The notes beneath the pieces are model-generated. The model was not told the origin of the DNA and did not search any database. It saw only the letters and a program-made list of their open reading frames with translations. The position numbers and the translations under genes were made by a program. This document shows, piece by piece, positions 42,177-51,339 of a DNA stretch of 64,000 nucleotides. Source of the stretch: Rossellomorea aquimaris (GTDB lineage: Bacteria > Bacillota > Bacilli > Bacillales > Bacillaceae_B); the NCBI RefSeq assembly GCF_008180865.1, contig NZ_VTEX01000003.1, positions 312,501 to 376,500 on the forward strand, given 5' to 3'. Numbering within the stretch: the first letter of the stretch is position 1; the number at the start of each line of letters is the position of its first letter.

Positions 42177-42800
42177 TCACCCGATGATGCGTGTCAGCCG
42201 GGTGACGAGGTCTTCGATTTTTTCGTCTTTCATTCGGTAGCTGACGGGGTTGACGATGAGTCTGGAGGTGATGTTAACGATGGTTTCGTATTCAACCAGA
42301 CCATTTTCCTTCAGGGTTCTTCCCGTTGAGACGATATCGACGATGCGGTCAGCAAGTCCGATTAATGGGGCAAGCTCAATGGAACCGTTTAGTTTAATGA
42401 TTTCCACCTGCTCACCCTGCTCGCGGAAATAGGAAGACGCAACATTCGGATATTTAGTTGCAATTTTCGGTGCCACATCACTCATTTTTGTATCCGGCAG
42501 TCCTGCGACTGCCAAGTAACAGCCACTGATCCGCAAATCCAGGAGCTCATATACGTCCCGCTCTTCTTCCAGCATAACGTCCTTACCGGCAATCCCTAAA
42601 TCAGCGACTCCATGCTCCACATACGTCGGAACATCCATGGGTTTTGCCAGGATAAATCGTAAATCTTCCTGTGGTACTTCGATGATCAGCTTCCTCGAAT
42701 CATCGAATTCAGGCGGCAGATTGTAATCTGCCTTCCTTAATAGTTCCACGGCTTCTTCAAATATCCTGCCTTTAGGCATGGCAATGGTTAACGCACTCAT
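42177..42800 (-). CDS. hisG: ATP phosphoribosyltransferase, short form HisG
   Basis: A 207-residue catalytic subunit for the first, committed step of histidine synthesis. It lacks the C-terminal regulatory domain of long HisG, so it needs HisZ, which lies directly upstream with a 4-bp overlap. Motifs: [15 protein letters not shown] at the start, DLGIAGKDV, and the PRPP-binding [16 protein letters not shown]. Confidence 0.97.
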   Translation of the reverse strand: MSALTIAMPKGRIFEEAVELLRKADYNLPPEFDDSRKLIIEVPQEDLRFILAKPMDVPTYVEHGVADLGIAGKDVMLEEERDVYELLDLRISGCYLAVAGLPDTKMSDVAPKIATKYPNVASSYFREQGEQVEIIKLNGSIELAPLIGLADRIVDIVSTGRTLKENGLVEYETIVNITSRLIVNPVSYRMKDEKIEDLVTRLTRIIG

Positions 42801-43984
42801 GATGTTTCACCGCCTTTCGGATCCTGTCCCACTACGAAGTGCACATTGCTGAAGCCCTTCGTAAACTCGTCCACATCTCCTACACCCTTCCAGTTCTGCA
42901 GCACCACTTTAACTCCTTCGCTTCGCAGCTCATGGGCAAGGCCAATAGCCTCTTTCCTCCGCTCATCACTGAACAGCACACATTGCTGAAGGGTGGAAGT
43001 TAACTCAACCTGCATCGCTTCAAGCACATAATCGAGACGCAATCCAAAGCCTGTCGCACCGGAGTTCTTCCCGAATTTTTCAAGCAGCTTGTCGTAGCGG
43101 CCGCCATTTCCGATCGCAAATCCCACATTTTCTCCGTACACTTCAAATAAAATACCGGAATAATAACTCATGTGACTGACCAGACTCAAGTCGAACTTCA
43201 CATACTGCTCCACTTCGTAATCTTTTAAAATACTCCACAGATCTTTCAGCTGTTTTAATGCGTTCAGTCCTTTTTCCCCTTCTAAAAGAGAGTGGGCTTC
43301 TCCCAGCACATTTTCTGAACCCCGCAATTGCAGGAAACGGAACAATCTCTGTTTATCGATGGATGAGAGAGCCAGCTCATTGACATGCTGACGATATCCA
43401 ACATAATTCTTCTCATATAAATATCTTCTTAACGTATCCGCCCGTTCTTCTGTACCGACGATTTGAGTGAACAGTTCCTGAACAAATCCGATGTGGCCGA
43501 TGGAAATCTTGAAATGTTCCAACCCTGCTTCTTTTAAAACCGATACCATCAGGGCAATTACCTCAGCATCGGCACTGACTGAATCATCACCGATACATTC
43601 GATTCCCACTTGTTCAAATTCTGCCGGACGCCCGCCTTCCCGCTGCTGGGCCCTGAACACAGAATTCGAGTATGCCAGTCGCAGTGGTGCTTCATCCTTT
43701 AATAATTTTGACGCGGCAATCCGGGCAATCGGTGCTGTCATATCAGGTCTTAACACAAGGGTATGACCCTGTTGATCCAGAAGCTTGAATAGCTGCTGAT
43801 CTAATATCGCCGATGCCTCACCAACTGTTTCATAATATTCAAGGCTGGGAGTCTCGATGAACTTGTAACCCCACAGCTTCATCGCCTGTTCCATTTTTTT
43901 TTTCGTCTGATCTTTAATTTCATATAAATCAGGAAATGTATCTCTCATTCCCAATGGCTTCTCGAACATGAATAACTTAGTCAT
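42797..43984 (-). CDS. hisZ: ATP phosphoribosyltransferase regulatory subunit HisZ
   Basis: A 395-residue histidyl-tRNA-synthetase-like protein without charging activity that gives HisG its histidine feedback. [44 protein letters not shown] and [19 protein letters not shown] are typical of HisZ. The anticodon-binding domain of real HisRS is absent. I start at the ATG at 43984 (AAAGGTGG 5 nt upstream). First gene of the his operon. Confidence 0.95.
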   Translation of the reverse strand: MTKLFMFEKPLGMRDTFPDLYEIKDQTKKKMEQAMKLWGYKFIETPSLEYYETVGEASAILDQQLFKLLDQQGHTLVLRPDMTAPIARIAASKLLKDEAPLRLAYSNSVFRAQQREGGRPAEFEQVGIECIGDDSVSADAEVIALMVSVLKEAGLEHFKISIGHIGFVQELFTQIVGTEERADTLRRYLYEKNYVGYRQHVNELALSSIDKQRLFRFLQLRGSENVLGEAHSLLEGEKGLNALKQLKDLWSILKDYEVEQYVKFDLSLVSHMSYYSGILFEVYGENVGFAIGNGGRYDKLLEKFGKNSGATGFGLRLDYVLEAMQVELTSTLQQCVLFSDERRKEAIGLAHELRSEGVKVVLQNWKGVGDVDEFTKGFSNVHFVVGQDPKGGETS

Positions 43985-44104
43985 AAGAACCACCTTTGGC
44001 GTATTAATTCATCTATTTTTCCCCAGTTAAGGGATTGCTACTACTTCTCGATTATTCAGAAATCCTTTAGTTCGCTAATGTGCTAATAAAATAAAGTTAT
44101 TTGT

Positions 44105-44133
44105 AGTGTAGCGTTTCTTATTTTATTCGTCAA
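44105..44133 (-). promoter_or_regulatory. Sigma-A promoter of the his operon
   Basis: Minus strand TTGACG (44128-44133), 17-bp spacer, TACACT (44105-44110). The leader to hisZ is about 113 nt. I see no T-box, leader-peptide histidine run or terminator in it. Confidence 0.75.
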
Positions 44134-44162
44134 CCGTTTGATTGGTGGATTTTTTAATAAAA

Positions 44163-44205
44163 TAAAAAAGGCAAAAATAGAACTCAGTCTATCTTTGCCT
44201 TTTCC
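44163..44205 (-). terminator. Terminator after yvoF
   Basis: Minus strand AAAAGGCAAAGATAGA pairs with TCTATTTTTGCCTTTTTT. It separates the hprK operon from his. Confidence 0.85.
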
Positions 44206-44206
44206 C

Positions 44207-44746
44207 TTATTCTTCTCTTTTCAATCCGTAGATGGCATCTTCTCGCCAGCGTTCGGCAAGTTCCTCTTTGGTGTAGATGATCCGCATGGGATTTCCACCG
44301 ACGAACGCTCCTGACGGGACGTCTTTATGTACGAGGGTACCTGCCGATACGATGGCTCCGTCGCCAATCTGAACACCCGGTAATATCGTGGTGTTGGCCC
44401 CGATCATCACTTCCGATCCGATTTCCACATCACCTAATCGGTATTCCTTGATCAGGTATTCATGGGCAAGGATCGTCGTATTGTACCCGATGACCGTATT
44501 ACGCCCGACCGATATTTTCTCTGGAAACATCACGTCAAGCATCACCATGAGGGCAAATGACGTATGTTCACCGATCTTCATCCTCAAAAAAGTCTTGTAC
44601 AACCAGTTTTTCATCCCCAAAAAGGGTGTGTACCTTGCCAGTTGAATCACGATGAAATTTTTGACGACCTTCCCGAAAGGAACGGTTTTGTAAACATGCC
44701 AGAGAGAATTTGCTCCTTCTACAGGGTATCGGGTCGTTCGTCTCAT
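44207..44746 (-). CDS. yvoF: Left-handed beta-helix acyltransferase YvoF
   Basis: A 179-residue protein with hexapeptide repeats: [40 protein letters not shown] and [17 protein letters not shown], then the usual GNPMRIIY end. It is an acetyltransferase-type enzyme with unknown acceptor, perhaps a sugar. It is the last gene of the hprK-lgt-yvoD-ppaX-yvoF operon of Bacillus and overlaps ppaX by 4 bp. Confidence 0.9.
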   Translation of the reverse strand: MRRTTRYPVEGANSLWHVYKTVPFGKVVKNFIVIQLARYTPFLGMKNWLYKTFLRMKIGEHTSFALMVMLDVMFPEKISVGRNTVIGYNTTILAHEYLIKEYRLGDVEIGSEVMIGANTTILPGVQIGDGAIVSAGTLVHKDVPSGAFVGGNPMRIIYTKEELAERWREDAIYGLKREE

Positions 44747-45393
44747 GCAGTCGGAACTCCAACAATCGGTAATAAGTCTTTCATATTATCCAGCATGAAA
44801 TCCGGTTCGTAGTGAGCCAGATGCTCTCTTCCCTTTGCACTCCACGCGACACCTGCCGACAGCACTCCTGCATTTTTCCCGGCTAAAATGTCGTGGTGAT
44901 TGTCCCCGATCATGATTGCTTCTTCAGGCGAGGACCCCAATGCCACGAGAGCTTTCTCAATCGGTTCAGGATGAGGCTTTGCGTTCTCTACTTCGTCCAG
45001 GGTGATGATGACTTCAAAGAACGGACGAAGATTCATAAGGTCCAATCCTTTTAACACAACGTCACGGACTTTCGTTGAGACAATCGCTAATTTGTATCCA
45101 TTTTCGTAAAGGGCTTGAACGGTTTCATACACCCCTTCAAACTCAGTCACAAGTGAATCATGATGCTCATGATTATAAGCACGGTAATGAACACACATTT
45201 CCTCCATCCTGTCAGGATCCAGTCCTCCAAATGACTCTTCCAATGGTGGCCCCATAAAAGGATGAACGTCCTTTTCTTCGTACTGCCCTGGATAATAATG
45301 ATTCAATGTATGCAAAAAGGAAGAAATGATTAAATCATTGGTATTGATCAATGTTCCGTCTAAGTCAAATAATATTGTTGTAATCCTGCTCAT
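44743..45393 (-). CDS. ppaX: Pyrophosphatase PpaX (HAD family)
   Basis: A 216-residue haloacid-dehalogenase-type phosphatase that hydrolyses pyrophosphate released when HprK dephosphorylates seryl-HPr by phosphorolysis. Motif I is [12 protein letters not shown], motif II IVSTK, motif [14 protein letters not shown] and motif [14 protein letters not shown]. The start at 45393 has AAGGAGAG upstream; the longer frame does not. It overlaps yvoD by 29 bp and shares the operon with hprK. Confidence 0.95.
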   Translation of the reverse strand: MSRITTILFDLDGTLINTNDLIISSFLHTLNHYYPGQYEEKDVHPFMGPPLEESFGGLDPDRMEEMCVHYRAYNHEHHDSLVTEFEGVYETVQALYENGYKLAIVSTKVRDVVLKGLDLMNLRPFFEVIITLDEVENAKPHPEPIEKALVALGSSPEEAIMIGDNHHDILAGKNAGVLSAGVAWSAKGREHLAHYEPDFMLDNMKDLLPIVGVPTA

Positions 45394-46330
45394 AATGTCT
45401 CTCCTTTTCTTTCTTTGCATCGACCCTGTTCCAAATGTAGGCAACCGCCATCGTTAACAATATCGCAGTGACCAGCCTGATGATCAGGAGGGGCAGTACA
45501 GGAATGCCGAGTGGAATAAAGATTAACGTATCCTCCACCACTGCGTGACATGCGACTAAAAAGATAAAGGCGATTGTGACATCCTTCTTACTCACTCCAT
45601 CTTCTTTTACTGCCTGGATCATGACTCCTGCTCCGTATGCCAGCCCGATGACGAGTCCCGCTACCATCGTGGAAGATGTATTTGCGTTCATGCCAAGTGC
45701 CCGTGTCGCAGGGGACATCCAGCGTGAAAAAACATCCATCCATTTCAGATCTTTCATTACTTGAATAATCATCATAAGAGGAATGACGATAAGAGCTAAT
45801 TGGAGGACACCAAACCCTGCTTTTTCAAGTCCCAGGAGAATGATTTCTCCCCATCCGTCCGGCTCGGCTTGTTGCGGAGGCATCATTCCGTACTTGGCGA
45901 TTTCAGATCCACCCTTCCAAACGAGATTGATGACAACCGCAGATATCAGGGCCAACCCGACCCTTACAGCGACTATCAGCCAAATCTTCACGCCCACCTT
46001 TGCGGCTACCGTTGATTCAATGAACAAATTATGAGAGAAGGAAAGCATCACGGCAATGATGAATACTTCTTTCACCGTTAAATCAAGGGATAGGATTCCT
46101 CCGATACCTGCGTACAAGTTAAGAAAATTGCCCAATACAAGAGGAATGGCCGCATCACCTGAAAGCCCGATAAGCTTCATGAACGGAGAAATCTTCTCCA
46201 TGACCCAAGGAAGGACAGGTGTATATTGAAGCAAAAACACGATCAGCGTGATCGGAAAGATGACTTTTCCCAGTGACCACGTTGTTTTCAAACCTGTAAG
46301 TCCGCCATTCTTCAAAGATGACATCCACAT
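45365..46330 (-). CDS. yvoD: Nucleoside-recognition (gate) domain membrane protein YvoD
   Basis: A 321-residue protein with about eight membrane helices and two gate-like halves (around [18 protein letters not shown] and [20 protein letters not shown]). This fold is shared with SpmA/SpmB and nucleoside transporters. Substrate unknown; the protein is conserved in the hprK operon across Bacillaceae. The long 3' overlap with ppaX suggests coupled translation. Confidence 0.85.
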   Translation of the reverse strand: MWMSSLKNGGLTGLKTTWSLGKVIFPITLIVFLLQYTPVLPWVMEKISPFMKLIGLSGDAAIPLVLGNFLNLYAGIGGILSLDLTVKEVFIIAVMLSFSHNLFIESTVAAKVGVKIWLIVAVRVGLALISAVVINLVWKGGSEIAKYGMMPPQQAEPDGWGEIILLGLEKAGFGVLQLALIVIPLMMIIQVMKDLKWMDVFSRWMSPATRALGMNANTSSTMVAGLVIGLAYGAGVMIQAVKEDGVSKKDVTIAFIFLVACHAVVEDTLIFIPLGIPVLPLLIIRLVTAILLTMAVAYIWNRVDAKKEKERHYEQDYNNII

Positions 46331-46349
46331 ACGCCCTACTCTCCTTTTG

Positions 46350-47186
46350 TTAAGCGTTTACGCTATCCGTCTTTTCATCATATGCCTTCTTCGCAAGGCC
46401 GGCTTTTCTTCTGTAAAAGAACACACCGATCGCTCCAATGATAAGAACAATCGAAATCACTTGTGCGAATCGTAAAGACCCCATCATCAGACTGTCCGTT
46501 CTCAATCCTTCAACAAAGAATCGACCGATGGAATACCAAATCACATATGTTAAGAACAGTTCTCCACGACGAAGACTGCTTGCTTTTCTTCTCAGGACAA
46601 GAAGAAGAATCAATCCGGCAAAACTCCATAGAGATTCGTACAGGAATGTAGGGTGATAGTACACTCCATTAATATACATTTGATTAATGATGAAATCAGG
46701 AAGCATCAGACTTTCAAGAAACGCACGGGACACTTCTCCACCATGGGCCTCCTGGTTTACAAAGTTCCCCCAGCGACCGATTGCCTGACCTAAAATAATG
46801 CTCGGTGCCGCAATATCAACTAGCTTCCAGAACGACAGCCCTTTGATTTTGGCAAATACAATCGTGGTGAGGACAGAACCGATCAACGCACCATGGATGG
46901 CGATTCCACCATTCCAGACTTTAATGATATCCCCGGGGTGATCGGCATAATAGTTATCCCATTCAAAGATGACATAATAAGCACGGGCACAAATGATGGC
47001 GATGGGAATCGCCCAAACGAGCAAATCGATGAATGTATCGGGGTGAAGACCCAGTCTTTTGCTCTCACGAATGACTAAATAGAGTCCTAATGCGATCCCA
47101 AGTCCGATGATGACACCGTACCAATGTACTTGGATCGGACCGAGTGAAATGGCAATGGAATCTATTGGCGTAATGTTCTCGTTCAT
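46350..47186 (-). CDS. lgt: Prolipoprotein diacylglyceryl transferase
   Basis: A 278-residue polytopic enzyme that adds diacylglycerol to the lipobox cysteine of prelipoproteins at the outer membrane leaflet. Signature regions: [15 protein letters not shown] with the essential His/Tyr area, [15 protein letters not shown] [14 protein letters not shown], and [17 protein letters not shown]. Second gene after hprK; lies 19 bp before yvoD. Confidence 0.97.
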   Translation of the reverse strand: MNENITPIDSIAISLGPIQVHWYGVIIGLGIALGLYLVIRESKRLGLHPDTFIDLLVWAIPIAIICARAYYVIFEWDNYYADHPGDIIKVWNGGIAIHGALIGSVLTTIVFAKIKGLSFWKLVDIAAPSIILGQAIGRWGNFVNQEAHGGEVSRAFLESLMLPDFIINQMYINGVYYHPTFLYESLWSFAGLILLLVLRRKASSLRRGELFLTYVIWYSIGRFFVEGLRTDSLMMGSLRFAQVISIVLIIGAIGVFFYRRKAGLAKKAYDEKTDSVNA

Positions 47187-47234
47187 TTTGTCTCTCCTTT
47201 TTTTCCATTAAGTTGGCTTATGAATGTTATCGGA

Positions 47235-48170
47235 TCAGATATCTTCATTCTCTCCATCTTCAATCACATCAGACAACCGGTTTGTAAATTGCTCTGCTGC
47301 ATTTACGCCCATTCGTTTCAGACGGAAGTTCATGGCAGCCACCTCGATGATAACCGCGAGATTTCGTCCGGGACGAACAGGTACGGTGTATTTAGTGATA
47401 TCCGTATCGATGATTTTCATCGTCTCTTCTTCCAGTCCAAGACGGTCGTACTGTTTCGTTTTATCCCATAGCTCAAGATTGATGCAAAGGGTAATGCGCT
47501 TATGGCTGCGGACCGCTCCTGCACCAAATAACGTCATGACATTGATGATCCCCAAACCGCGAATTTCCAACAGATGTTCAATCAATTCAGGAGAGCTGCC
47601 GATCAGCGTATCCATGTCTTCCTGGCGAATTTCGACACAATCATCCGCTACAAGACGATGGCCTCTTTTCACTAGTTCAAGAGCGGTTTCACTTTTACCG
47701 ACACCGCTTTTTCCTGTGATCAATACTCCGACTCCATAAATATCAACTAGTACACCATGAATCGCCGTTGTTGGGGCAAGCTTACTTTCCAGATAGTTAG
47801 TCAGCCTCGAAGAGAATCGGGTAGTTTTCATGGATGAACGCATGACAGGAACATCATAACGATTCGATGCTTCCACCAGCTCAGGCGGGATCTCCAGGTC
47901 TCTGGAAATGATGATACCAGGCGTAATATCTGTACAAAGCGCTTCCATTCTGCGCTTACGTTCTGCTTCATCTAATAACTCCAGAAAAGATAACTCGGTT
48001 TTTCCCAATAGTTGTATCCGTTCTGCAGGATAGTAGTTGAAATAACCGGCCATCTCCAAGCCTGGACGGGAAATGTCACTCGTTGTAATTGGTCTATGTA
48101 AGCCTTCTTCTCCACCGACAAGCTCTAATTTAAACTTCTCGACGATATCTTTAGTGCGGACCTTTGCCAC
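47235..48170 (-). CDS. hprK: HPr kinase/phosphorylase
   Basis: A 311-residue hexameric enzyme that phosphorylates Ser46 of HPr and Crh and reverses it by phosphorolysis, the switch of carbon catabolite repression. Walker A is [19 protein letters not shown], followed by VADDCVEIR and the signature [19 protein letters not shown]. The GTG at 48170 with GGAGGAG 6 nt upstream gives the B. subtilis start (AKVRTKD); an ATG six codons earlier lies within that ribosome site. Its substrate Crh is also encoded in this window. Confidence 0.97.
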   Translation of the reverse strand: MAKVRTKDIVEKFKLELVGGEEGLHRPITTSDISRPGLEMAGYFNYYPAERIQLLGKTELSFLELLDEAERKRRMEALCTDITPGIIISRDLEIPPELVEASNRYDVPVMRSSMKTTRFSSRLTNYLESKLAPTTAIHGVLVDIYGVGVLITGKSGVGKSETALELVKRGHRLVADDCVEIRQEDMDTLIGSSPELIEHLLEIRGLGIINVMTLFGAGAVRSHKRITLCINLELWDKTKQYDRLGLEEETMKIIDTDITKYTVPVRPGRNLAVIIEVAAMNFRLKRMGVNAAEQFTNRLSDVIEDGENEDI

Positions 48171-48314
48171 ATGCAGCTCCTCCTTCACGTTACACTCGCT
48201 TCATATTTATAAACGATTCTTACTCTAACCTATTTTAGCAATTATAGAAAAAAGCGCAAGGCAGCTTACTTGGTGAAGAAGCACTGAAACAAACGAATAG
48301 AAGCGCAGCCTTGG

Positions 48315-48966
48315 CTACGCTTCTATAAATGCTTTGATGTTCGTCAAGATCTGTTTATGAATAGAAATGGAATCCAGGACATGAAAATCATGTTCAAGGC
48401 TGTGGTTGGCCCCTTTAATGAGATGCATGTGCAGGCGGTGGTTCGACTTTAATTCATTAAATCGAGCTTCTTCATAGTGACGGTCCGCATCCCCAATAAT
48501 ATAGAGACCTTCCTGCTCACTACCCAGCATCGCTTGAAATACCTCATCTTCTTTAAGTAACGGAGTTAACCAGATGAGCTTTGCATTTTGAAAAGACTTT
48601 CTTGCTAATTCATTACTTAATGCAATGGTACCGAATGACTTAGCCACCATGTGAATATGCGGATAGTTCTTTCCTCGTAAAACCTGATCAAATTTCCTTC
48701 ACATCGTGCTTTAAAGCATCATCTACTTCATCTATAGAAAATCCTTCATAGTCTGGCGTGGCATATTGATAGTTAATATGTAGCACGTCATATCCTTTAT
48801 GTAAGTAGATTCCCGTTGAATAGTGAAGCAAAGGTGCCTGCACGGTGTACCCCAATCCTGGCAGGATGATGGCGATTCCTTCCGCCTCTTCTCCTTGGGA
48901 CATTAATAATGTGTAAGGCACTTCGATGTCGCGATACCCCTTAATTGCATCCGATGTAACTTTCAT
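48315..48966 (-). pseudogene. Alpha/beta-hydrolase-like gene broken by a one-base frameshift
   Basis: Two adjacent frames read as one protein of about 216 residues. The N-terminal half (to 48688) has LLMSQGEEAEGIAIILPGLGYT and ends with DDALKHDVKEI and a TGA. The C-terminal half continues in another frame as FDQVLRGKNYPHIHMVAKSFGTIAL, which contains the expected nucleophile elbow AKSFGT, and ends with GANHSLEH. Removing one A in GGAAATTTGATC (about 48689-48693) restores an unbroken protein. It could be a real recent inactivation or a base-call error. The oxyanion and elbow motifs suggest an esterase-type enzyme; substrate unknown. Confidence 0.75.
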
Positions 48967-49027
48967 GATTCAACCCTCCCATTCCCAAGTATTTCTATAT
49001 CAATATAAAAATCCCCTTTTTTCCCAC

Positions 49028-49062
49028 AAAAAAACTCCGGCTCAACAATCAAGCCGGAGTCT
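49028..49062 (-). terminator. Terminator of the yvlABCD operon
   Basis: Minus strand ACTCCGGCTT pairs with GAGCCGGAGT and is followed by TTTTTTT, 10 bp past the yvlD stop. Confidence 0.9.
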
Positions 49063-49070
49063 TTTCCTAT

Positions 49071-49427
49071 TTACTTCTCTTCCATCGGATCCATGACGGC
49101 TTTTTGAATCACCAGATTGGCAAGGGACAAAATGATCGATGCCAGAAAAGCCATGCCAAAACCGGATAACTCAAAGCTGCTTCCCATCAGTCCATCAGTC
49201 AGCAGTAACGTAATGGCGTTAATGACGAAGAGAAACAGCCCCAGAGATAAAATCGTCACCGGCAGAGTCAGGATAATCAAAATCGGTTTCACCAGAACAT
49301 TCAGTATCGATAGAATAAAGCTGGCTCCTACCGCTGCCCCGAACCCGGATACTTCAAATCCTTCAAAAAATCCTGCCAATGCAATAAAGATTACTGCATT
49401 GATTAAAATTCCAATAATCCATCTCAT
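49071..49427 (-). CDS. yvlD: YvlD-type membrane protein (phage-holin-IV-like fold)
   Basis: A 118-residue protein with four membrane helices and repeated GFG motifs (EVSGFGAAVGASFILSILN and ELSGFGMAFLASIILSLAN). This internal duplication is typical of YvlD/DUF360 proteins. In B. subtilis it belongs to the sigma-W operon yvlABCD and is linked to lantibiotic/envelope stress resistance. It overlaps yvlC by one base at the junction. Confidence 0.92.
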   Translation of the reverse strand: MRWIIGILINAVIFIALAGFFEGFEVSGFGAAVGASFILSILNVLVKPILIILTLPVTILSLGLFLFVINAITLLLTDGLMGSSFELSGFGMAFLASIILSLANLVIQKAVMDPMEEK

Positions 49428-49630
49428 TATTTGATGGCTTCCTCCTCATTTGGCAGCACGAAGGCCAATAAACCGTATACGACAGCCAGAGGGAAGAATC
49501 CCGTCGGAATGAGCAGGATGATGAAAATCACCCTTAGAATCGTTGCATCGATCCTTACATAACGGGACAAACCCCCAAGCACCCCGGCAAGCTTTCTGTC
49601 AGACCTTGATCGTGCTAATTGTTTTCTCAT
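49427..49630 (-). CDS. yvlC: PspC-domain protein YvlC
   Basis: A 67-residue protein with one PspC domain. RSRSDRKLAGVLGGLSRYVRID is the signature, followed by two hydrophobic helices and a short acidic tail. PspC proteins act in membrane-stress responses. Located 21 bp after yvlB in the same operon. Confidence 0.92.
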   Translation of the reverse strand: MRKQLARSRSDRKLAGVLGGLSRYVRIDATILRVIFIILLIPTGFFPLAVVYGLLAFVLPNEEEAIK

Positions 49631-49651
49631 CGTTATTCCTTCTTTCTCATC

Positions 49652-50785
49652 TTATGCGTTGTCCTTATTAACATTCTTCTGTTCATGCTTTTTTATGAGG
49701 ACAGATCCTGCTTTTGTTTCCGCAAAAAGATGAAGCTTATCGTCTGAATCGGTTTTACGACTGAAACGAATCGACTTTTGGACCACTTCATTTTTTTCTT
49801 CCAATACATCAATACCCTGCAGTTCAAGCTTAAAACCACCGAAGTTTGATTTTGCCTCTCCGGAAATGTTGATGTTTTCAGGAACGAATAAATCGATGTT
49901 GCCCGTTACCGTTTTTGCGTGAAGCGTGTCGGCTTTCTCCCCGGTCAAGGCACAAACCACGTTTCCGTTCAGGGATTGCACATCTGAGATTGAGATATCC
50001 CCTTCGACATGGACCTTTCCGTTTATGGATTCTGCTTCAACATGGTGGGCTTTCGCGTTCAGGATTGAAATCGCACCGTTGGATGTTTCCACTTCTGCTT
50101 TTTTCGCTGTCAGGTGATCGATATGAATCTTTCCATTAGCAGCCTTGGCACGAAGATCCTGGACATCTAAATGTTTTGCCTTTAATCCCCCATTAAATAA
50201 ACGGACAGAAATCCTTTTATATTGATGTTTCGGAATGTAGAGTTTAGAGTCCACTTTCATCCACTTTAATTGCGTGGAGTAATACAGTGTATCCCCGTCT
50301 ACAGCAAAGGACGTATTCTCCATGAACTGCTTTCTTGCTTCTTCATGATCTTCCGTACGATACACCTTGGCCTCACACTCCACCCGGACTTCCTCACCAT
50401 CCCAGGGGATCAGTTCCACCTTTCCATTGGCCACATCTACATCGATTTTCTCGAAGTCTGTATCGGGCTGTTGAAACACATGAGACAGCTCCACCGATTG
50501 ATTCCACTGAAAATCGAAATCAAAATTCTTAATCTTGTTCAAAGCGCTATTCATGAAATCAAGAAGCTTATCTTTCGGATTTCCCGAATGAGTAGAGTGC
50601 TCTTTCTCACCCTTTTTATCCTCTTGAAAGATGGACACAAATTCATCAAGGAAATCTTTTTCCTTTGGCTTTTCCTTTGATGGTTTTGGCTTTTGGTCCA
50701 ATGCTTCCAATAATGCCACTGCTTCCTGTGCCGAAATCGTCCCATTTTCCAACATATCCAAAATGCGTTTGCGTTCTTCATTCAT
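49652..50785 (-). CDS. yvlB: DUF4097 protein YvlB (LiaX-like)
   Basis: A 377-residue protein. The first 35 residues (RKRILDMLENGTISAQEAVALLEAL) form the short helical domain found in LiaX/YvlB-type proteins. After an acidic linker the rest is a right-handed beta-solenoid with repeats such as RAKAANGKIHIDHLTAKKAE, VETSNGAISILNAKAHHVE and AESINGKVHVEGD. LiaX homologues respond to cell-envelope antibiotics. No signal peptide is visible. Confidence 0.88.
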   Translation of the reverse strand: MNEERKRILDMLENGTISAQEAVALLEALDQKPKPSKEKPKEKDFLDEFVSIFQEDKKGEKEHSTHSGNPKDKLLDFMNSALNKIKNFDFDFQWNQSVELSHVFQQPDTDFEKIDVDVANGKVELIPWDGEEVRVECEAKVYRTEDHEEARKQFMENTSFAVDGDTLYYSTQLKWMKVDSKLYIPKHQYKRISVRLFNGGLKAKHLDVQDLRAKAANGKIHIDHLTAKKAEVETSNGAISILNAKAHHVEAESINGKVHVEGDISISDVQSLNGNVVCALTGEKADTLHAKTVTGNIDLFVPENINISGEAKSNFGGFKLELQGIDVLEEKNEVVQKSIRFSRKTDSDDKLHLFAETKAGSVLIKKHEQKNVNKDNA

Positions 50786-50807
50786 ACTCTTTCATCCCCT
50801 TTGTTGA

Positions 50808-51122
50808 TTATAAAAGTACTTTAATGCCTTTATATACATTCCAAATGACCACGACAACACTAAGTAATATGGCTAAACCGATCATGATGACGGTGAATAT
50901 CGGCAATCCCGCACCGCTCGCGAAAACCCCCATATCCAAAAACAAGCCTGCAATCACAAGGGGCACCGCAACGACCGGTAATAAGTGAGATAAAAATGCT
51001 GCTTTTGCATCCTTTTTCACATAAGGATTATCTGATACAAAATAAACGATCAGCGGAAAAAGGAAGCCTGCAAAAAATATACTGAAATAGCACAGGGCTG
51101 ATAATACCTTATTGGTCTCCAT
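50808..51122 (-). CDS. yvlA: YvlA-like DUF4870 membrane protein
   Basis: A 104-residue protein with three hydrophobic helices and the motif VSDNPYVKKDAKAAF typical of DUF4870 proteins. The longest frame adds 28 residues, but that part contains the sigma-W promoter, so translation must start later; METNKVLSALCYFS at 51122 is the best choice although its ribosome site is weak. First gene of the yvl operon. Confidence 0.75.
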   Translation of the reverse strand: METNKVLSALCYFSIFFAGFLFPLIVYFVSDNPYVKKDAKAAFLSHLLPVVAVPLVIAGLFLDMGVFASGAGLPIFTVIMIGLAILLSVVVVIWNVYKGIKVLL

Positions 51123-51152
51123 CTTATCTTCATCATCTCCTCTACTATTATT

Positions 51153-51178
51153 TACGATACGTGAAGCAAAAGGTTTCA
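51153..51178 (-). promoter_or_regulatory. Sigma-W promoter of yvlABCD
   Basis: Minus strand TGAAAC (51173-51178), 16-bp spacer, CGTA (51153-51156): an exact match to the extracytoplasmic-function sigma-W consensus, and the same operon is sigma-W-dependent in B. subtilis. Confidence 0.9.
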
Positions 51179-51305
51179 ATGCATTTGTTTGTAATCTTAT
51201 TTTCACATAGTGGGAATGTTCTTCACTCCAACCTGAGGCTGATTTTAGGTAGGTATGGAGTTGTGGTTTTTGTTGAGGGATTGACGACGGGGATGGTTTT
51301 TAGTT

Positions 51306-51333
51306 AAAAAGAGAGATGCACTTCGCATCTCTC
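51306..51333 (-). terminator. Terminator of uvrBA
   Basis: Minus strand GAGAGATGC-GAAGT-GCATCTCTC followed by TTTTT, just past the uvrA stop. Confidence 0.9.
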
Positions 51334-51339
51334 CCATCA

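Noticed and set aside
43985-44098. T-box or histidine leader-peptide attenuator in the his leader
   Set aside because: The leader is only about 113 nt, without a T-box core motif, a run of His codons or a terminator hairpin.
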